A stretch of DNA of 64,000 nucleotides from Halorubellus salinus (GTDB lineage: Archaea > Halobacteriota > Halobacteria > Halobacteriales > Natrialbaceae). Below are positions 18,601-29,508 of the stretch, piece after piece; positions within the stretch are counted from its first letter, which is position 1, and each line of letters starts with the position of its first letter. The stretch is from assembly GCF_020567525.1 (NCBI RefSeq), contig NZ_JAJCVI010000003.1, positions 372,001-436,000 on the forward strand. Direction: 5' to 3'. Below the pieces are notes generated by a model, which did not search any database, was not told where the DNA came from, and worked only from the letters and a program-made list of their open reading frames with translations. Position numbers and translations under genes: made by a program.

Positions 18601-19245
18601 ATGGCCGGACCCGTTCCCTTCCGGGACCGAACCGACGCCGGCGAGCGCCTCGCCGCGGCACTCCACGACCGCGGCGTCGAGGCGGACCTCGTCCTCGCGA
18701 TCCCGCGCGGGGGACTCCCGCTCGGTCGCGCCGTCGCGGACGCTCTCGACGCACCGCTCGACGTCGTCGTCGCGAAGAAACTCGGTGCGCCCGGGAACCC
18801 CGAGTACGCCATCGGCGCCGTCGCGAGCGACGGGAGCGTCTGGCGGAACGACGCGGCGTTCCGGAGCGACCGCGTCGACGACGCGTACTTCGAGCGCGAA
18901 CGCGACCGGCAGGTCGACGCCGCCCGCGAGAAGGCGCGACGGTACCGCGACGGCGACACCGAACCGGACGTCGCCGGCAAGCGCGTGGTCCTCGTCGACG
19001 ACGGCGTCGCAACCGGGTCGACGGTTCGCGCGTGCCTCCAGCAACTCCGGAACGGCGACGCCGAGCACGTCGTCCTCGCCATCCCAGTCGGCCCACCGGA
19101 CACCGTCGAAGCGCTCGCGGAGCACGCCGACGACGTCGTCTGCCTCGCGGAACCACCACGATTCCAGGGCGTCGGGCAGTTCTACGAGCGCTTCACGCAG
19201 GTCTCAGACGAAGAAGCGATGACGTACCTCGATGACGCGAACTGA
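18601..19245 (+). CDS. Phosphoribosyltransferase-domain protein
   Basis: 214 residues from the ATG at 18601. The type I PRTase fold is shown by LVLAIPRGGLPLGRAVADAL (PRGG loop), VVVAKKLGAPGNPEYAIGAV, and the PRPP-binding loop RVVLVDDGVATGSTVRACLQ. This subgroup (PRGG, KKLGAPxNPExAIGAV) is not a standard purine or uracil salvage enzyme. It is often found with UspA, CBS and HPF-type genes, and its substrate is unknown to me. The nfo remnant is divergent from it. Confidence 0.88.
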   Translation: MAGPVPFRDRTDAGERLAAALHDRGVEADLVLAIPRGGLPLGRAVADALDAPLDVVVAKKLGAPGNPEYAIGAVASDGSVWRNDAAFRSDRVDDAYFERERDRQVDAAREKARRYRDGDTEPDVAGKRVVLVDDGVATGSTVRACLQQLRNGDAEHVVLAIPVGPPDTVEALAEHADDVVCLAEPPRFQGVGQFYERFTQVSDEEAMTYLDDAN

Positions 19246-19431
19246 CCTCGTCGACGGTCCGCGACGACCCCTCGCGAGCGAGAGCTCGCGTCCCGACCAG
19301 TTCCCGTCCGGTTCGCTCCCAGTCGCCGGGAACGACGGGCGGGTTCATGTACGCTCGAACCGTACGTTCACTCGTAGGGAAACCGGCGGTCGTATCGCAC
19401 ACGAACCCACGCAGCCACGGACACTCCAACC

Positions 19432-20649
19432 ATGGATATCGCCGACATCATCTCCACCGACTTCGTAGAACTAGCACCCGACGAGAAGGTCTCGCAGCTC
19501 GTCGGGGTATTCGAGGACCCCGCAGTGAAGGGCGTCGTCGTCCGCGACGACGCCTTCGAGGGCGTGGTCACGCGACGACAGCTCGCGAGCTCGCATCACC
19601 CGCCCGACGAGAAGGTCGGGTCGCTCGTCTGGCACGTTCCCCGGCTCTCGCCGGACGAGGACGTCCGGAAGGTCGCCCGACTCATGATCGACGCGGACTC
19701 GCGGATCCTCCCCGTCTTCGAGGGCGACGGCCTCGTCGGCGTCGTCACCGTCGACGACGTCCTCGGCGCCGTCGAACCGTTCCTCGACGCCGCGACCGTC
19801 CGGGAAGCCGCGACCACGGACATGGTCACGGTCGAACCAGACGCCACGTTCGGGCGAGCGCTGAACGTCCTCCGCGAGCACGGGTTCACGCACCTCCCGG
19901 TCGTCGACGGCCACGACGCGGTCGGTATCCTCAGTCTCTACGACGTCGTCGACGTCACGACGCGCGCGGAGACCCGCAGTCAGGGCGGGAACGCTGGCGG
20001 CACCGACGCGGTCGGCGGCCAGATCGCTGCAAGCACCGGTCGGTCCAGAGGTGGCGGGTTCGGCGCTCGCGAAGGCGAGCGCGCTCGCGTCCTCGACCTC
20101 CCGGTCCGCGACGTGATGGTCTCGCCGGTCAGGACCATCCATCCCGACGAGACGCTCGACGTCGCCGTCGCGGAGATGTTCGACGTCGACGGGTCGTCGC
20201 TCGTCGTCACCGAGAACGGCGACCCGTACGGTATCGTCACGAAGACGGACGTCCTGGACGCGCTCACGTGGGAGGCCGGCGGGAACCGGGCCGTCCAGGT
20301 GTACGGGACGGACCTCCTCGACGACGTCCAGTACGACGACGTGGTCGCGATGATCGAGAAGTTCGACGGGATGGACGGCGGGACGAACGTCCTCGACGCG
20401 AAGATACACCTGCACGAACACGACGAGACCCACCGCGGCACGCACCTGCTGCTCGCGCGCATCCGTCTGTACACGGACGACGGCCTGTTCATCGCGTCCG
20501 GCGAAGGCTACGGCGCGACCCACGCGCTGAACGAGGCCCGGGACGTCCTCGAACGACAGATCCGCGACGACAAGACGTACGGTCGGTCGAAGAAACCGCC
20601 GAGCGAGGAGTTCTGGGAGAAGCGCTTCGGGTGGATGCTCGAGGAGTGA
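19432..20649 (+). CDS. Four-CBS-domain protein fused to an HPF/RaiA-like domain
   Basis: 405 residues. Four CBS motifs lie at about 5-60, 62-120, 124-180 and 226-285, for example MVTVEPDATFGRALNVLREHG followed by HLPVVDGHDAVGI. A Gly-rich linker separates motifs 3 and 4. The last 100 residues (about 302-390) resemble ribosome hibernation factor HPF/RaiA: YDDVVAMIEKFDGMDGG, LDAKIHLHEHDETHRGTHLL, then EGYGATHALNEARDVLERQI. CBS pairs bind adenine nucleotides, so the fusion suggests ribosome binding gated by energy state. The HPF assignment comes from pattern recognition, not alignment. The P-type ATPase gene follows on the same strand. Confidence 0.85.
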   Translation: MDIADIISTDFVELAPDEKVSQLVGVFEDPAVKGVVVRDDAFEGVVTRRQLASSHHPPDEKVGSLVWHVPRLSPDEDVRKVARLMIDADSRILPVFEGDGLVGVVTVDDVLGAVEPFLDAATVREAATTDMVTVEPDATFGRALNVLREHGFTHLPVVDGHDAVGILSLYDVVDVTTRAETRSQGGNAGGTDAVGGQIAASTGRSRGGGFGAREGERARVLDLPVRDVMVSPVRTIHPDETLDVAVAEMFDVDGSSLVVTENGDPYGIVTKTDVLDALTWEAGGNRAVQVYGTDLLDDVQYDDVVAMIEKFDGMDGGTNVLDAKIHLHEHDETHRGTHLLLARIRLYTDDGLFIASGEGYGATHALNEARDVLERQIRDDKTYGRSKKPPSEEFWEKRFGWMLEE

Positions 20650-20799
20650 GGAACGAGCCACTCCTCGGTGGCGTTCAGGACGTACCTCTAAGAGCGAGGC
20701 GTTCGAGGACAGTAGCATGAACGCGCTCGCAGCCGTCCCGGCTCGCGGTCTCGCACGCGTCTGGAGGAGTCGAACGTCGGTCGCGTGGCCCGTCGACAG

Positions 20800-23547
<2,748 letters not shown>

Positions 23548-23680
23548 CCGCCCACGCTCCGGGGTAGCGTTCCTCTCCGCGTCCGCGCTCCACGAGGCGC
23601 CGTCCTCGAGCACTCCGGTCGCTCAGCCGAACGCGAACGCGACCCCCTACACCTACGGCGACAGAACGCCTGTACCCGGT

Positions 23681-24208
23681 ATGAACGGCGACGAACGTAT
23701 CACGGTTCTCGGCGGCACCTTCACGCCCATCCACAACGGGCATCGGGCGCTCCTCCACGAAGCTTTCCAGACCGCGAGTCACGTCGGCGCCGACGGCGGC
23801 CACGTCATCGTCGGCCTCACCTCGACCGAGCTCGCCGAGCGAACGCGGAGCGACCCCTCGCACGTCGAACTCCTCGGGTCGTTCGACGCGAGACGCGACG
23901 CGCTCGACGCCGAACTGGAACGGATCGCGGGCGCTTACACCGCCTCCTACGAGATACTCCAGCTCGAGGACACCGGCGGGCCCGCGGCGACGCGGGACGA
24001 CGTCGACGCGCTCGTTGCCTCGCCGGAATCGAAGTCCCAGCGCCGCGCGTACGAACTCAACGAGCAACGGATCGCAGACGGGAAACGACCGCTCGAGATA
24101 CACACCCCGCCGTTCGTCGTCGCCGAAGACGGAAACCGGATCTCCAGTACTCGCATCCGGAACGGCGAGATCGACGTTCACGGCCGGCTCCTGGACGACG
24201 GTCCGTAG
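23681..24208 (+). CDS. coaD: Archaeal phosphopantetheine adenylyltransferase
   Basis: 175 residues. The nucleotidyltransferase motif is GGTFTPIHNGHRALL (HxGH equivalent HNGH), and the late motif is ISSTRIRNGEID. The segment VIVGLTSTELAERTRSD and the ESKSQRRAYELNEQ stretch match the archaeal PPAT group rather than bacterial CoaD or NMN adenylyltransferase. It would transfer AMP from ATP to 4'-phosphopantetheine, the penultimate step of coenzyme A synthesis. It is a single gene, with no other CoA gene nearby. Confidence 0.85.
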   Translation: MNGDERITVLGGTFTPIHNGHRALLHEAFQTASHVGADGGHVIVGLTSTELAERTRSDPSHVELLGSFDARRDALDAELERIAGAYTASYEILQLEDTGGPAATRDDVDALVASPESKSQRRAYELNEQRIADGKRPLEIHTPPFVVAEDGNRISSTRIRNGEIDVHGRLLDDGP

Positions 24209-24341
24209 AACCCCGTAGGAGTCGGCGGTCGCCTCCCACGCGGCGACGTCGGTGACCGCTCGAAGCGCTCCAGGACGCTGCTTCCACAGGACGAGCTTCT
24301 TACTACGAGCAGTACCGGTTCCGGGGACATCCCGACCGTGA

Positions 24342-24626
24342 CGACGAACTCGGACGAAGGTCGGGGACGTCGTCACGTCGCTCCCCGACGTCGACGCCGA
24401 CGACTGCTGGGTCCTCCCGACGCTCTACGACGCGGTCGACGCCGACGCGGTCGAACGCACGTTCTTCGGCTCGCAGGCGGGTGGCGTCGACCGCCTCGTC
24501 GAAGGATCAGCGTCCTTCGAGTGCATCGAACACGCCATCGCCGCCCCTAACGACGGTTTGACGTTCGTCTACAACTCCTGCCCGCAGCGCTCGCCCCCGT
24601 CGTGCTCGCACGACACGACCCAGTAG
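24342..24626 (+). pseudogene. Remnant of a HalOD1-like domain gene
   Basis: The open frame has no start codon and is preceded by an in-frame stop at 24339. It reads GDVVTSLPDVDADDCWVLPT followed by LYDAVDADAVERTFFGS and then SASFECIEHAI. LPTLYDAVDADAVERTF strongly recalls the haloarchaeal HalOD1 output domain. An upstream piece in another frame (about 24290-24350) suggests a frameshift. The frame ends exactly at the left boundary of the low-GC segment (TAG at 24624), so the 3' part was altered there. Confidence 0.5.
24613..24624 (+). repeat. Left copy of a 12-bp direct repeat bounding the low-GC segment
   Basis: ACACGACCCAGT occurs here and again at 28697-28708. Immediately inside is GTTGAGACT (24626-24634), the inverted complement of AGTCTCAAC at 28683-28691. 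Base composition falls just to the right of this point. Confidence 0.6.
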
Positions 24627-24793
24627 TTGAGACTGGCGCTCTCAATGCATACGCTCTGGGCGATACAGTATTATCCCAATCTAACATCATTTGTCAATAT
24701 CGGGCGTTCTGCATGAACTGGAATGAATTTGTGCCTAACCTGTGGCCGATTTCGGCAATCGACTAAGTCAGTTCCCCGGACAGTACGATCTGT

Positions 24794-25957
24794 ATGTCAT
24801 CGGGCATCTCTCGGAAAGCGTTTCTTCGCGCAACTGGAGTCGCACTTGCTGCGACTATCGCAGGGTGCAATAGCACAACAGACAACAGCGGACCGAACAC
24901 CAATACACAGACCTCTCCTGAGACTTCTCCGCAATCCGAACAACAGAATGACGACTCTCCGACGTTCGGAAATTTCTACGTCGGCAACGCAAACACAAGC
25001 AGTAGTACAGTCATCGACGGACGTGCTGAAGTCGTATATACACGGCCCGATACGGCCACCGACAAGTCACCCGTCGTAATGGTGCCTGGCCTCGGATTGT
25101 CACCGTACATTTACCGGACGACACCTGACGGTCGACGCGGCTGGGTGGAGTACTTTGCCGAAGCTGGCCATCCAGTGTATGTATTCAACCCGCCTCGAAA
25201 CGTCGATTCAGGTGGCTTAGACACTGCTGCCCTCCAGAACTCTGACTCCGCGTCACTCTCTCGGTGGTCTATCGATCGAGCATGGCCGACGTGGGGGTTC
25301 GGACCTGAAGTCGGTGACCCATACGAGGACGTTCGATACCAGGTTGAGTCGGTCGACCAACTCGTTGCGTCATTCCCCGCATACGTTAGCACTGGTGGCG
25401 GAGGTGGCGGTAGACAAAGTGGGGGCCAGACGGGTGGACGTGGCGGCGACCAGAACTCCACACCTGCGGATTCCACTGAGACAGCAGCTGGAACCCAGAC
25501 TGGGTCGACTACCGGAGGTGGCGGTGGGAGTCGGTTCGCACCACCCCAAGAGACTGCCGCCCTAGAGGCGCTTCTCAACCGTGTTGGTCCGGCAGTGCTG
25601 CTCGTTCACTCAGCGGGCGGTAGTTCCGGATTCACAGTTGCACAAGCTGCGCCGGACCTCGTTGAACGGATCGTCGCAGTTGAGCCGGTCGGTGCGCCGA
25701 CTGACCCGCAAACTGTGGCGGAGATGGGTGGTGATGCACCGTTCATGGGCGTGTATGGCGATTATGTCGACGAGCGTGGGCAGACTGGTCGCAAGGAAGC
25801 GACCCAGACAACTGCAGAGCTCGCAGGAGAGACAAGTCCCGCATCGACGCTGCTTAGCCTTCCGGACGAAGGGATATCCGGAAATACACATCTCATGATG
25901 CAAGACGACAATAACGGTGAAATCGCTGATCGGATTATCTCCTGGATTAGTGACTGA
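24794..25957 (+). CDS. Tat lipoprotein, alpha/beta hydrolase fold
   Basis: 387 residues. The signal peptide carries a Tat-like motif (SRKAFLRATG) and an archaeal lipobox (ATIAGC, Cys near residue 25), so it is predicted to be lipid-anchored outside the membrane. A Thr/Ser/Asn linker follows. The hydrolase core has the oxyanion motif VVMVPGLGLSPYIY and a nucleophile elbow VHSAGGSS. The second half has an acidic residue in GVYGDYVDERG and a late His (GNTHLMMQDDNN). A Gly-rich insert (about residues 205-255) interrupts the fold. G+C is clearly lower than in flanking genes, which points to transfer. Confidence 0.8.
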   Translation: MSSGISRKAFLRATGVALAATIAGCNSTTDNSGPNTNTQTSPETSPQSEQQNDDSPTFGNFYVGNANTSSSTVIDGRAEVVYTRPDTATDKSPVVMVPGLGLSPYIYRTTPDGRRGWVEYFAEAGHPVYVFNPPRNVDSGGLDTAALQNSDSASLSRWSIDRAWPTWGFGPEVGDPYEDVRYQVESVDQLVASFPAYVSTGGGGGGRQSGGQTGGRGGDQNSTPADSTETAAGTQTGSTTGGGGGSRFAPPQETAALEALLNRVGPAVLLVHSAGGSSGFTVAQAAPDLVERIVAVEPVGAPTDPQTVAEMGGDAPFMGVYGDYVDERGQTGRKEATQTTAELAGETSPASTLLSLPDEGISGNTHLMMQDDNNGEIADRIISWISD

Positions 25958-26025
25958 TTTGAGGCCGTAGTATCGTTCGGCCCGAGACAGAATGTATTTG
26001 CACCGACCAAATGAATACTCGATAG

Positions 26026-26316
26026 ATGCGGCAGTTGCTCTGGTGGCTCATTGGTGGGTCTCGTGGAGGCCGAAATCGGCTTCGTATCCTCCGCGCACTC
26101 AACGACCAGCCACGAAACACCAATCAATTGTCGAATGACCTAGGTTTGAACTACAAAACAGTGCAGCACCATCTCGAAGTCCTCGAGGAGAGCAATATCG
26201 TGACCACGGAGGGTGACAATTACGGGCAGATGTACTTCCTCTCAGACAGAATGATGAACAACCTCGACATCATGGAAGACGTGGCGGAACAGGCCGGAGT
26301 TGATGATGATTCGTAA
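26026..26316 (+). CDS. Winged-helix (ArsR-like) transcriptional regulator
   Basis: 96 residues. The helix-turn-helix reads RLRILRALNDQPRNTNQLSN followed by DLGLNYKTVQHHLEVLEESN, then the wing (VTTEGDNYGQMYFLS). It overlaps the next gene by 14 bp, so the two form a unit. Pairs of a small ArsR-like regulator and a four-helix membrane protein recur in haloarchaea. The ligand and targets are unknown. Codon use is less GC-rich than in the chromosome core. Confidence 0.88.
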   Translation: MRQLLWWLIGGSRGGRNRLRILRALNDQPRNTNQLSNDLGLNYKTVQHHLEVLEESNIVTTEGDNYGQMYFLSDRMMNNLDIMEDVAEQAGVDDDS

Positions 26317-26731
26317 CTGGATCAAGGGTCCACTTGGAACGACAGTAGCGAGTGCGACCGCCGCGAGTGGTATCGCACTCTTAGTCGCACTATTCACATC
26401 AGTTCCGTCCCATGGCCCTCCGTCGAGGGCGCTGTCCTCCCAGGTTGAACTGCTCATTCGGATGGAGGTTTTCTTTACCACCCTGAACCTCGTGTTACTG
26501 GTGGCACTCGCAGTCATCTACGTGCAGCTTTATCGCGATCTTCCGAACAAGTACACAGCAAGCCTGCTTGTGCTAAGCCTCGCGCTGCTCCTATACGCGG
26601 GTACGTCAAATCCCGTAGTACACAACGTCTTCGGCTTCCGCCCTCGCCCAAATATCGGCGCGTTCGTGTTTCTCCCGGACTTCTTCATCGGACTTGCCAT
26701 CCTAGTTCTCCTCTATCAGAGCCAGACCTGA
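26303..26731 (+). CDS. Four-helix membrane protein paired with wHTH regulator (DUF7521-like)
   Basis: 142 residues from the ATG at 26303 (or 26306), inside the 3' end of the regulator gene. Four predicted helices lie at about 15-35, 48-72, 82-102 and 118-140. I see no catalytic motif. The arrangement matches a small haloarchaeal membrane family I recall as DUF7521, named on context rather than a search. It could be a sensor or anchor for the regulator. The gene ends only 10 bp before the left end of the IS. Confidence 0.72.
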   Translation: MMIRNWIKGPLGTTVASATAASGIALLVALFTSVPSHGPPSRALSSQVELLIRMEVFFTTLNLVLLVALAVIYVQLYRDLPNKYTASLLVLSLALLLYAGTSNPVVHNVFGFRPRPNIGAFVFLPDFFIGLAILVLLYQSQT

Positions 26732-26741
26732 GTTCGAATCA

Positions 26742-28568
26742 ATTTTTCAGAGGTCTGAGGTGGCTTTCATAGACTGATTTCGTTCACCGATTAGACGGAC
26801 TCTTTAGCCTCTCCAGCTATCTCCTGATGTGGGTGTGACGCGTGAGTCACGCCGGACTGTCTTCCGTCGAATCGCTCGCCAACCGACTATCGAGTGGCCA
26901 GTCTATACTTCAAACCCGCTGTATGACCGCGCTTCACTTGCCGGATTAGAGTCGGATATTCGCGCCGTCGCAGGAGCTTGGTTCGATCACGTCCACCACG
27001 AGTCAGTTGAGAAGTTCGTTTGCTCACTTCCGCTAGCGTATTTTCAGTTCAACGTACACGACCGCTACGTGGGACCAACTCGCTACGAGATTGACACACT
27101 ATTTCGGTTATTCGTTCTGAAGGAACTCCACGGGTGGGAGCACGAGACCGCACTCTTCGAGTACCTCGAAAGCCATCTCGAACTCTGTGAATGTCTTGGG
27201 CTGGGTGCCGTTCCCGACCAATCGACACTCTGGCGCAGTTGGCACACGCGCTTCAACGATGGGCTTCGCGAGACGGTCCAGAAAGCGGCTCGAACGATTC
27301 TCATCAAAGCGCAGAACGCCGACGTCACCGTCCCCCGCGAACCAGAGCAGATCCTCCCGGCTCGTTGCGATGACGTGGACGAATCGGTTCCAGACGACCG
27401 AGCCATTCTGGACAACGCCGATAGAGTCACCGAGCACGTCAGCCGTGTCGTGTTCCCTGCGTTCTCGCTCAATCGTGGCAAGGGCTGTGAGGTCCACGAG
27501 CACGCTTTTTGGGACCTACAGACGTATCTCGGACTGCGCGAGCGGCTGGCTGCAAACGAGGGTGCTCGCAGTTTCGTCCACGAGTCAACGCGGGAGCGGA
27601 CACCACTCGGACACGCCCACCGCGACCACATTCGTGATCTCTCTATCGAGCAGATTCGAGCGATGTACCGGCAGGCGATTCGACGACTCATTGATGAAGT
27701 CGCAGAGACGGAGAAGTTCTTCCGGGCAGGGATCGTCGCTATCGACATCACCGAGGCTGCTCCCTTCACCGGCGACCGGACCGGCCACGAGGACGAGATC
27801 ATCGGGACGAAAGAACAGACCGACGAGTACGCCTATCAGTGGGCGACCGTCCAGCTGGTCGGGAACGCTGTCCCACTCGTCCTCGATGCCCGCCCGGTAC
27901 GGAAAGGCGAGTCACGACTAGAAATCGTCGAGGACTTGCTGGATTCGGCTGAAGAGCTCGTTCACGTCGATAACGTACTGATGGACCGGGAGTTCGATAG
28001 CCAGCACGTCCTGGAGATGATTAGTCAGCGCGGGCACTCCTACGTCGTTCCGAAGCGGATGCAGACCAACGAGAAAGCCCAGGCCAAGCGATTGCTCCAG
28101 CGCGATCAAGGCCGATATGAAACTGACCGGAAGCTCCACCTCGGCAAGAACGAGTGGCACGAGACGACGCTGATCTACCGACGGAAAGAGGACTCCGAGC
28201 ACGACGATCACCGGCAGTATTCGGTGTTCATGACGAATCGGGGGAGCGGACACCTCACGGAGTACGGCTACAGGTGGGAGATCGAGAGTGGGTACAGGTC
28301 GATCAAACGGTTCATGGCGGCGACAACGTCGAAGAACTTTGGGCTGCGATTCTTCTACTTCGCGTTTGCGTGTCTGCTGTACTCGATCTGGCGAACTGTC
28401 GATCTCCTCGTCCAAGCCGAATTGACTGGCGAGTATGAGCACTCACCGGTGATTACAGCGGACAACACGCTGACGCTGCTGAAGAAGGAAACTGGAACCG
28501 GGTAGAGAGACACTCTGTCTGGGTTAGCGCGCCGTCTGAGTGGCTACACTATTGGACGTCTGAAAAAT
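26742..28568 (+). mobile_element. Insertion sequence with 14-bp imperfect terminal repeats
   Basis: ATTTTTCAGAGGTC at 26742-26755 and the inverted GACGTCTGAAAAAT at 28555-28568 match at 13 of 14 positions and flank a single transposase gene. I could not identify a clear target-site duplication, so the exact outer ends may differ by a few bases. The element sits inside the low-GC segment. Confidence 0.6.
26829..28505 (+). CDS. DDE transposase (IS4-like, YREK-type)
   Basis: 558 residues from a GTG at 26829. The DDE core is visible: first Asp in GIVAIDITEAAPF (about residue 300), second Asp in VDNVLMDREFDSQHVLEM, and a C-terminal YRWEIESGYRSIKRFM matching the Y-x2-R-x3-E-x6-K signature of IS4-type enzymes. 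The N-terminal half has a helical DNA-binding region and an insertion containing HRDHIRDLSIEQIRAMYRQA. It appears full-length with no frameshift, so the element may be active. I cannot assign a specific ISH name without a search. Confidence 0.88.
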   Translation: MGVTRESRRTVFRRIARQPTIEWPVYTSNPLYDRASLAGLESDIRAVAGAWFDHVHHESVEKFVCSLPLAYFQFNVHDRYVGPTRYEIDTLFRLFVLKELHGWEHETALFEYLESHLELCECLGLGAVPDQSTLWRSWHTRFNDGLRETVQKAARTILIKAQNADVTVPREPEQILPARCDDVDESVPDDRAILDNADRVTEHVSRVVFPAFSLNRGKGCEVHEHAFWDLQTYLGLRERLAANEGARSFVHESTRERTPLGHAHRDHIRDLSIEQIRAMYRQAIRRLIDEVAETEKFFRAGIVAIDITEAAPFTGDRTGHEDEIIGTKEQTDEYAYQWATVQLVGNAVPLVLDARPVRKGESRLEIVEDLLDSAEELVHVDNVLMDREFDSQHVLEMISQRGHSYVVPKRMQTNEKAQAKRLLQRDQGRYETDRKLHLGKNEWHETTLIYRRKEDSEHDDHRQYSVFMTNRGSGHLTEYGYRWEIESGYRSIKRFMAATTSKNFGLRFFYFAFACLLYSIWRTVDLLVQAELTGEYEHSPVITADNTLTLLKKETGTG

Positions 28569-29290
28569 CTGCCCATATGGTTGAAGGTTTGACAAGAATG
28601 GCCGCTTGGAGAGTGATCTGGAGCAGTTTCCGCTGACCGAATCGGTCAAATTCGCGCATCACAGGCCCGCTAAACCCACTGTAGTCTCAACTTCCAACAC
28701 GACCCAGTCAATATAGCGCCATGGGGTTCATCAGGGGTCTGCATTCGTCCACCTGCGGACACCGCACTTCGAGCGAGTCGCGTCGTGCTCTCTCAGCCAT
28801 CCCTACCCTGATACCAGACCCGGACCGGGCCGTCGGCGACGACCTTCGACCCCGTCGAGTCCACGGAGCTGAACCCTCCCGGAACCACTCACCACCGAGG
28901 GTCTCTCTCGACACCGCGCTCGCTCTCGCCACCATCCGCTCGTGTGCCCGACCGATCCGTCCCTGGAACCGGCTTCGGTGCCCGACACACGCTGTCGCAT
29001 CGAACCCTCGCCCCGTGTGCAACCTGGCTCCCGATCTCTCGCCTGGCCCGTTCGCCATCCGGTCCGAGTCCCCTTCCTGGGAGCCGACCGAAGCCGACCC
29101 CGATACCGGTCACCGAGGAAGCGAACCCGAACATCCCCCGGCCCCTGTCCGAACAGTGCCACCGACCTCCTGCCTCGACCAGGGTGTCCAGCCAGCTTGC
29201 CCCGCGGATGTGACCGGCCGGACCACTCAGGCACATCGACCGTGCTGTCTGACCGGTGTCCTTGTCCCGGCCAACTGGACGAACTCCCTG
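28569..29290. other. Gap without a convincing gene; strand-asymmetric, C-rich
   Basis: Up to about 28710 the sequence is A/T-richer IS-flanking DNA. From about 28720 to 29290 the plus strand is strongly C-rich. Frames open here on both strands (for example 28721-29311 plus and 28803-29234 minus) give basic, Pro/Arg/Ser-rich products unlike haloarchaeal proteins. I therefore see no real gene. It may be degraded or non-coding DNA linked to the ParA module. Confidence 0.45.
28697..28708 (+). repeat. Right copy of the 12-bp direct repeat bounding the low-GC segment
   Basis: ACACGACCCAGT matches 24613-24624 exactly. AGTCTCAAC (28683-28691) lies just inside, as the inverted partner of GTTGAGACT on the left. 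G+C rises again to the right. Confidence 0.6.
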
Positions 29291-29296
29291 CACAGC

Positions 29297-29508
29297 ACAG
29301 TTGGACAGTAAAACTGTATAGTTAGCTTGGGCAGTAATTGTGGGCAGTGTAATTACTCAGTCAAACGGACTGGTGTAACTGTACAGTGTTACTGCGTGGG
29401 TTGGCTGTGTGGTGTGGTTGGTTGCGTTGTCTGTGTACGCTGCTTGTGTGAATTGGCTGTGCACATGGACTGTGTTTTATTACGGATGGGTCAGTACGTA
29501 CAGTCCAG
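29297..29508. promoter_or_regulatory. Repeat-rich region upstream of parA (candidate centromere/operator)
   Basis: Many short CAGT/ACTG motifs lie between 29297 and 29400, including the palindrome CTGTACAG near 29379 and paired GTAATT/AATTAC. From about 29395 to 29470 the plus strand is unusually rich in G and T. More TACAGT motifs lie at 29496-29532, running into the gene start. Such clusters upstream of parA genes often serve as partition sites and autoregulatory operators; that role is inferred. Confidence 0.45.
29475..29482 (+). promoter_or_regulatory. TATA box for the parA operon
   Basis: TTTTATTA lies 27-34 bases before the ATG at 29509, consistent with a leaderless transcript. Confidence 0.55.

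Noticed and set aside
28721-29311. Possible plus-strand gene of 196 codons upstream of parA
   Set aside because: Product is basic and rich in Pro, Ser and Arg with no domain, unlike the acidic proteins of this genome. Competing frames on the minus strand look equally poor.
29297-29508. Chromosomal replication origin
   Set aside because: No Orc1/Cdc6 gene and no origin recognition box-like long repeats. The repeats fit a partition or operator site better.
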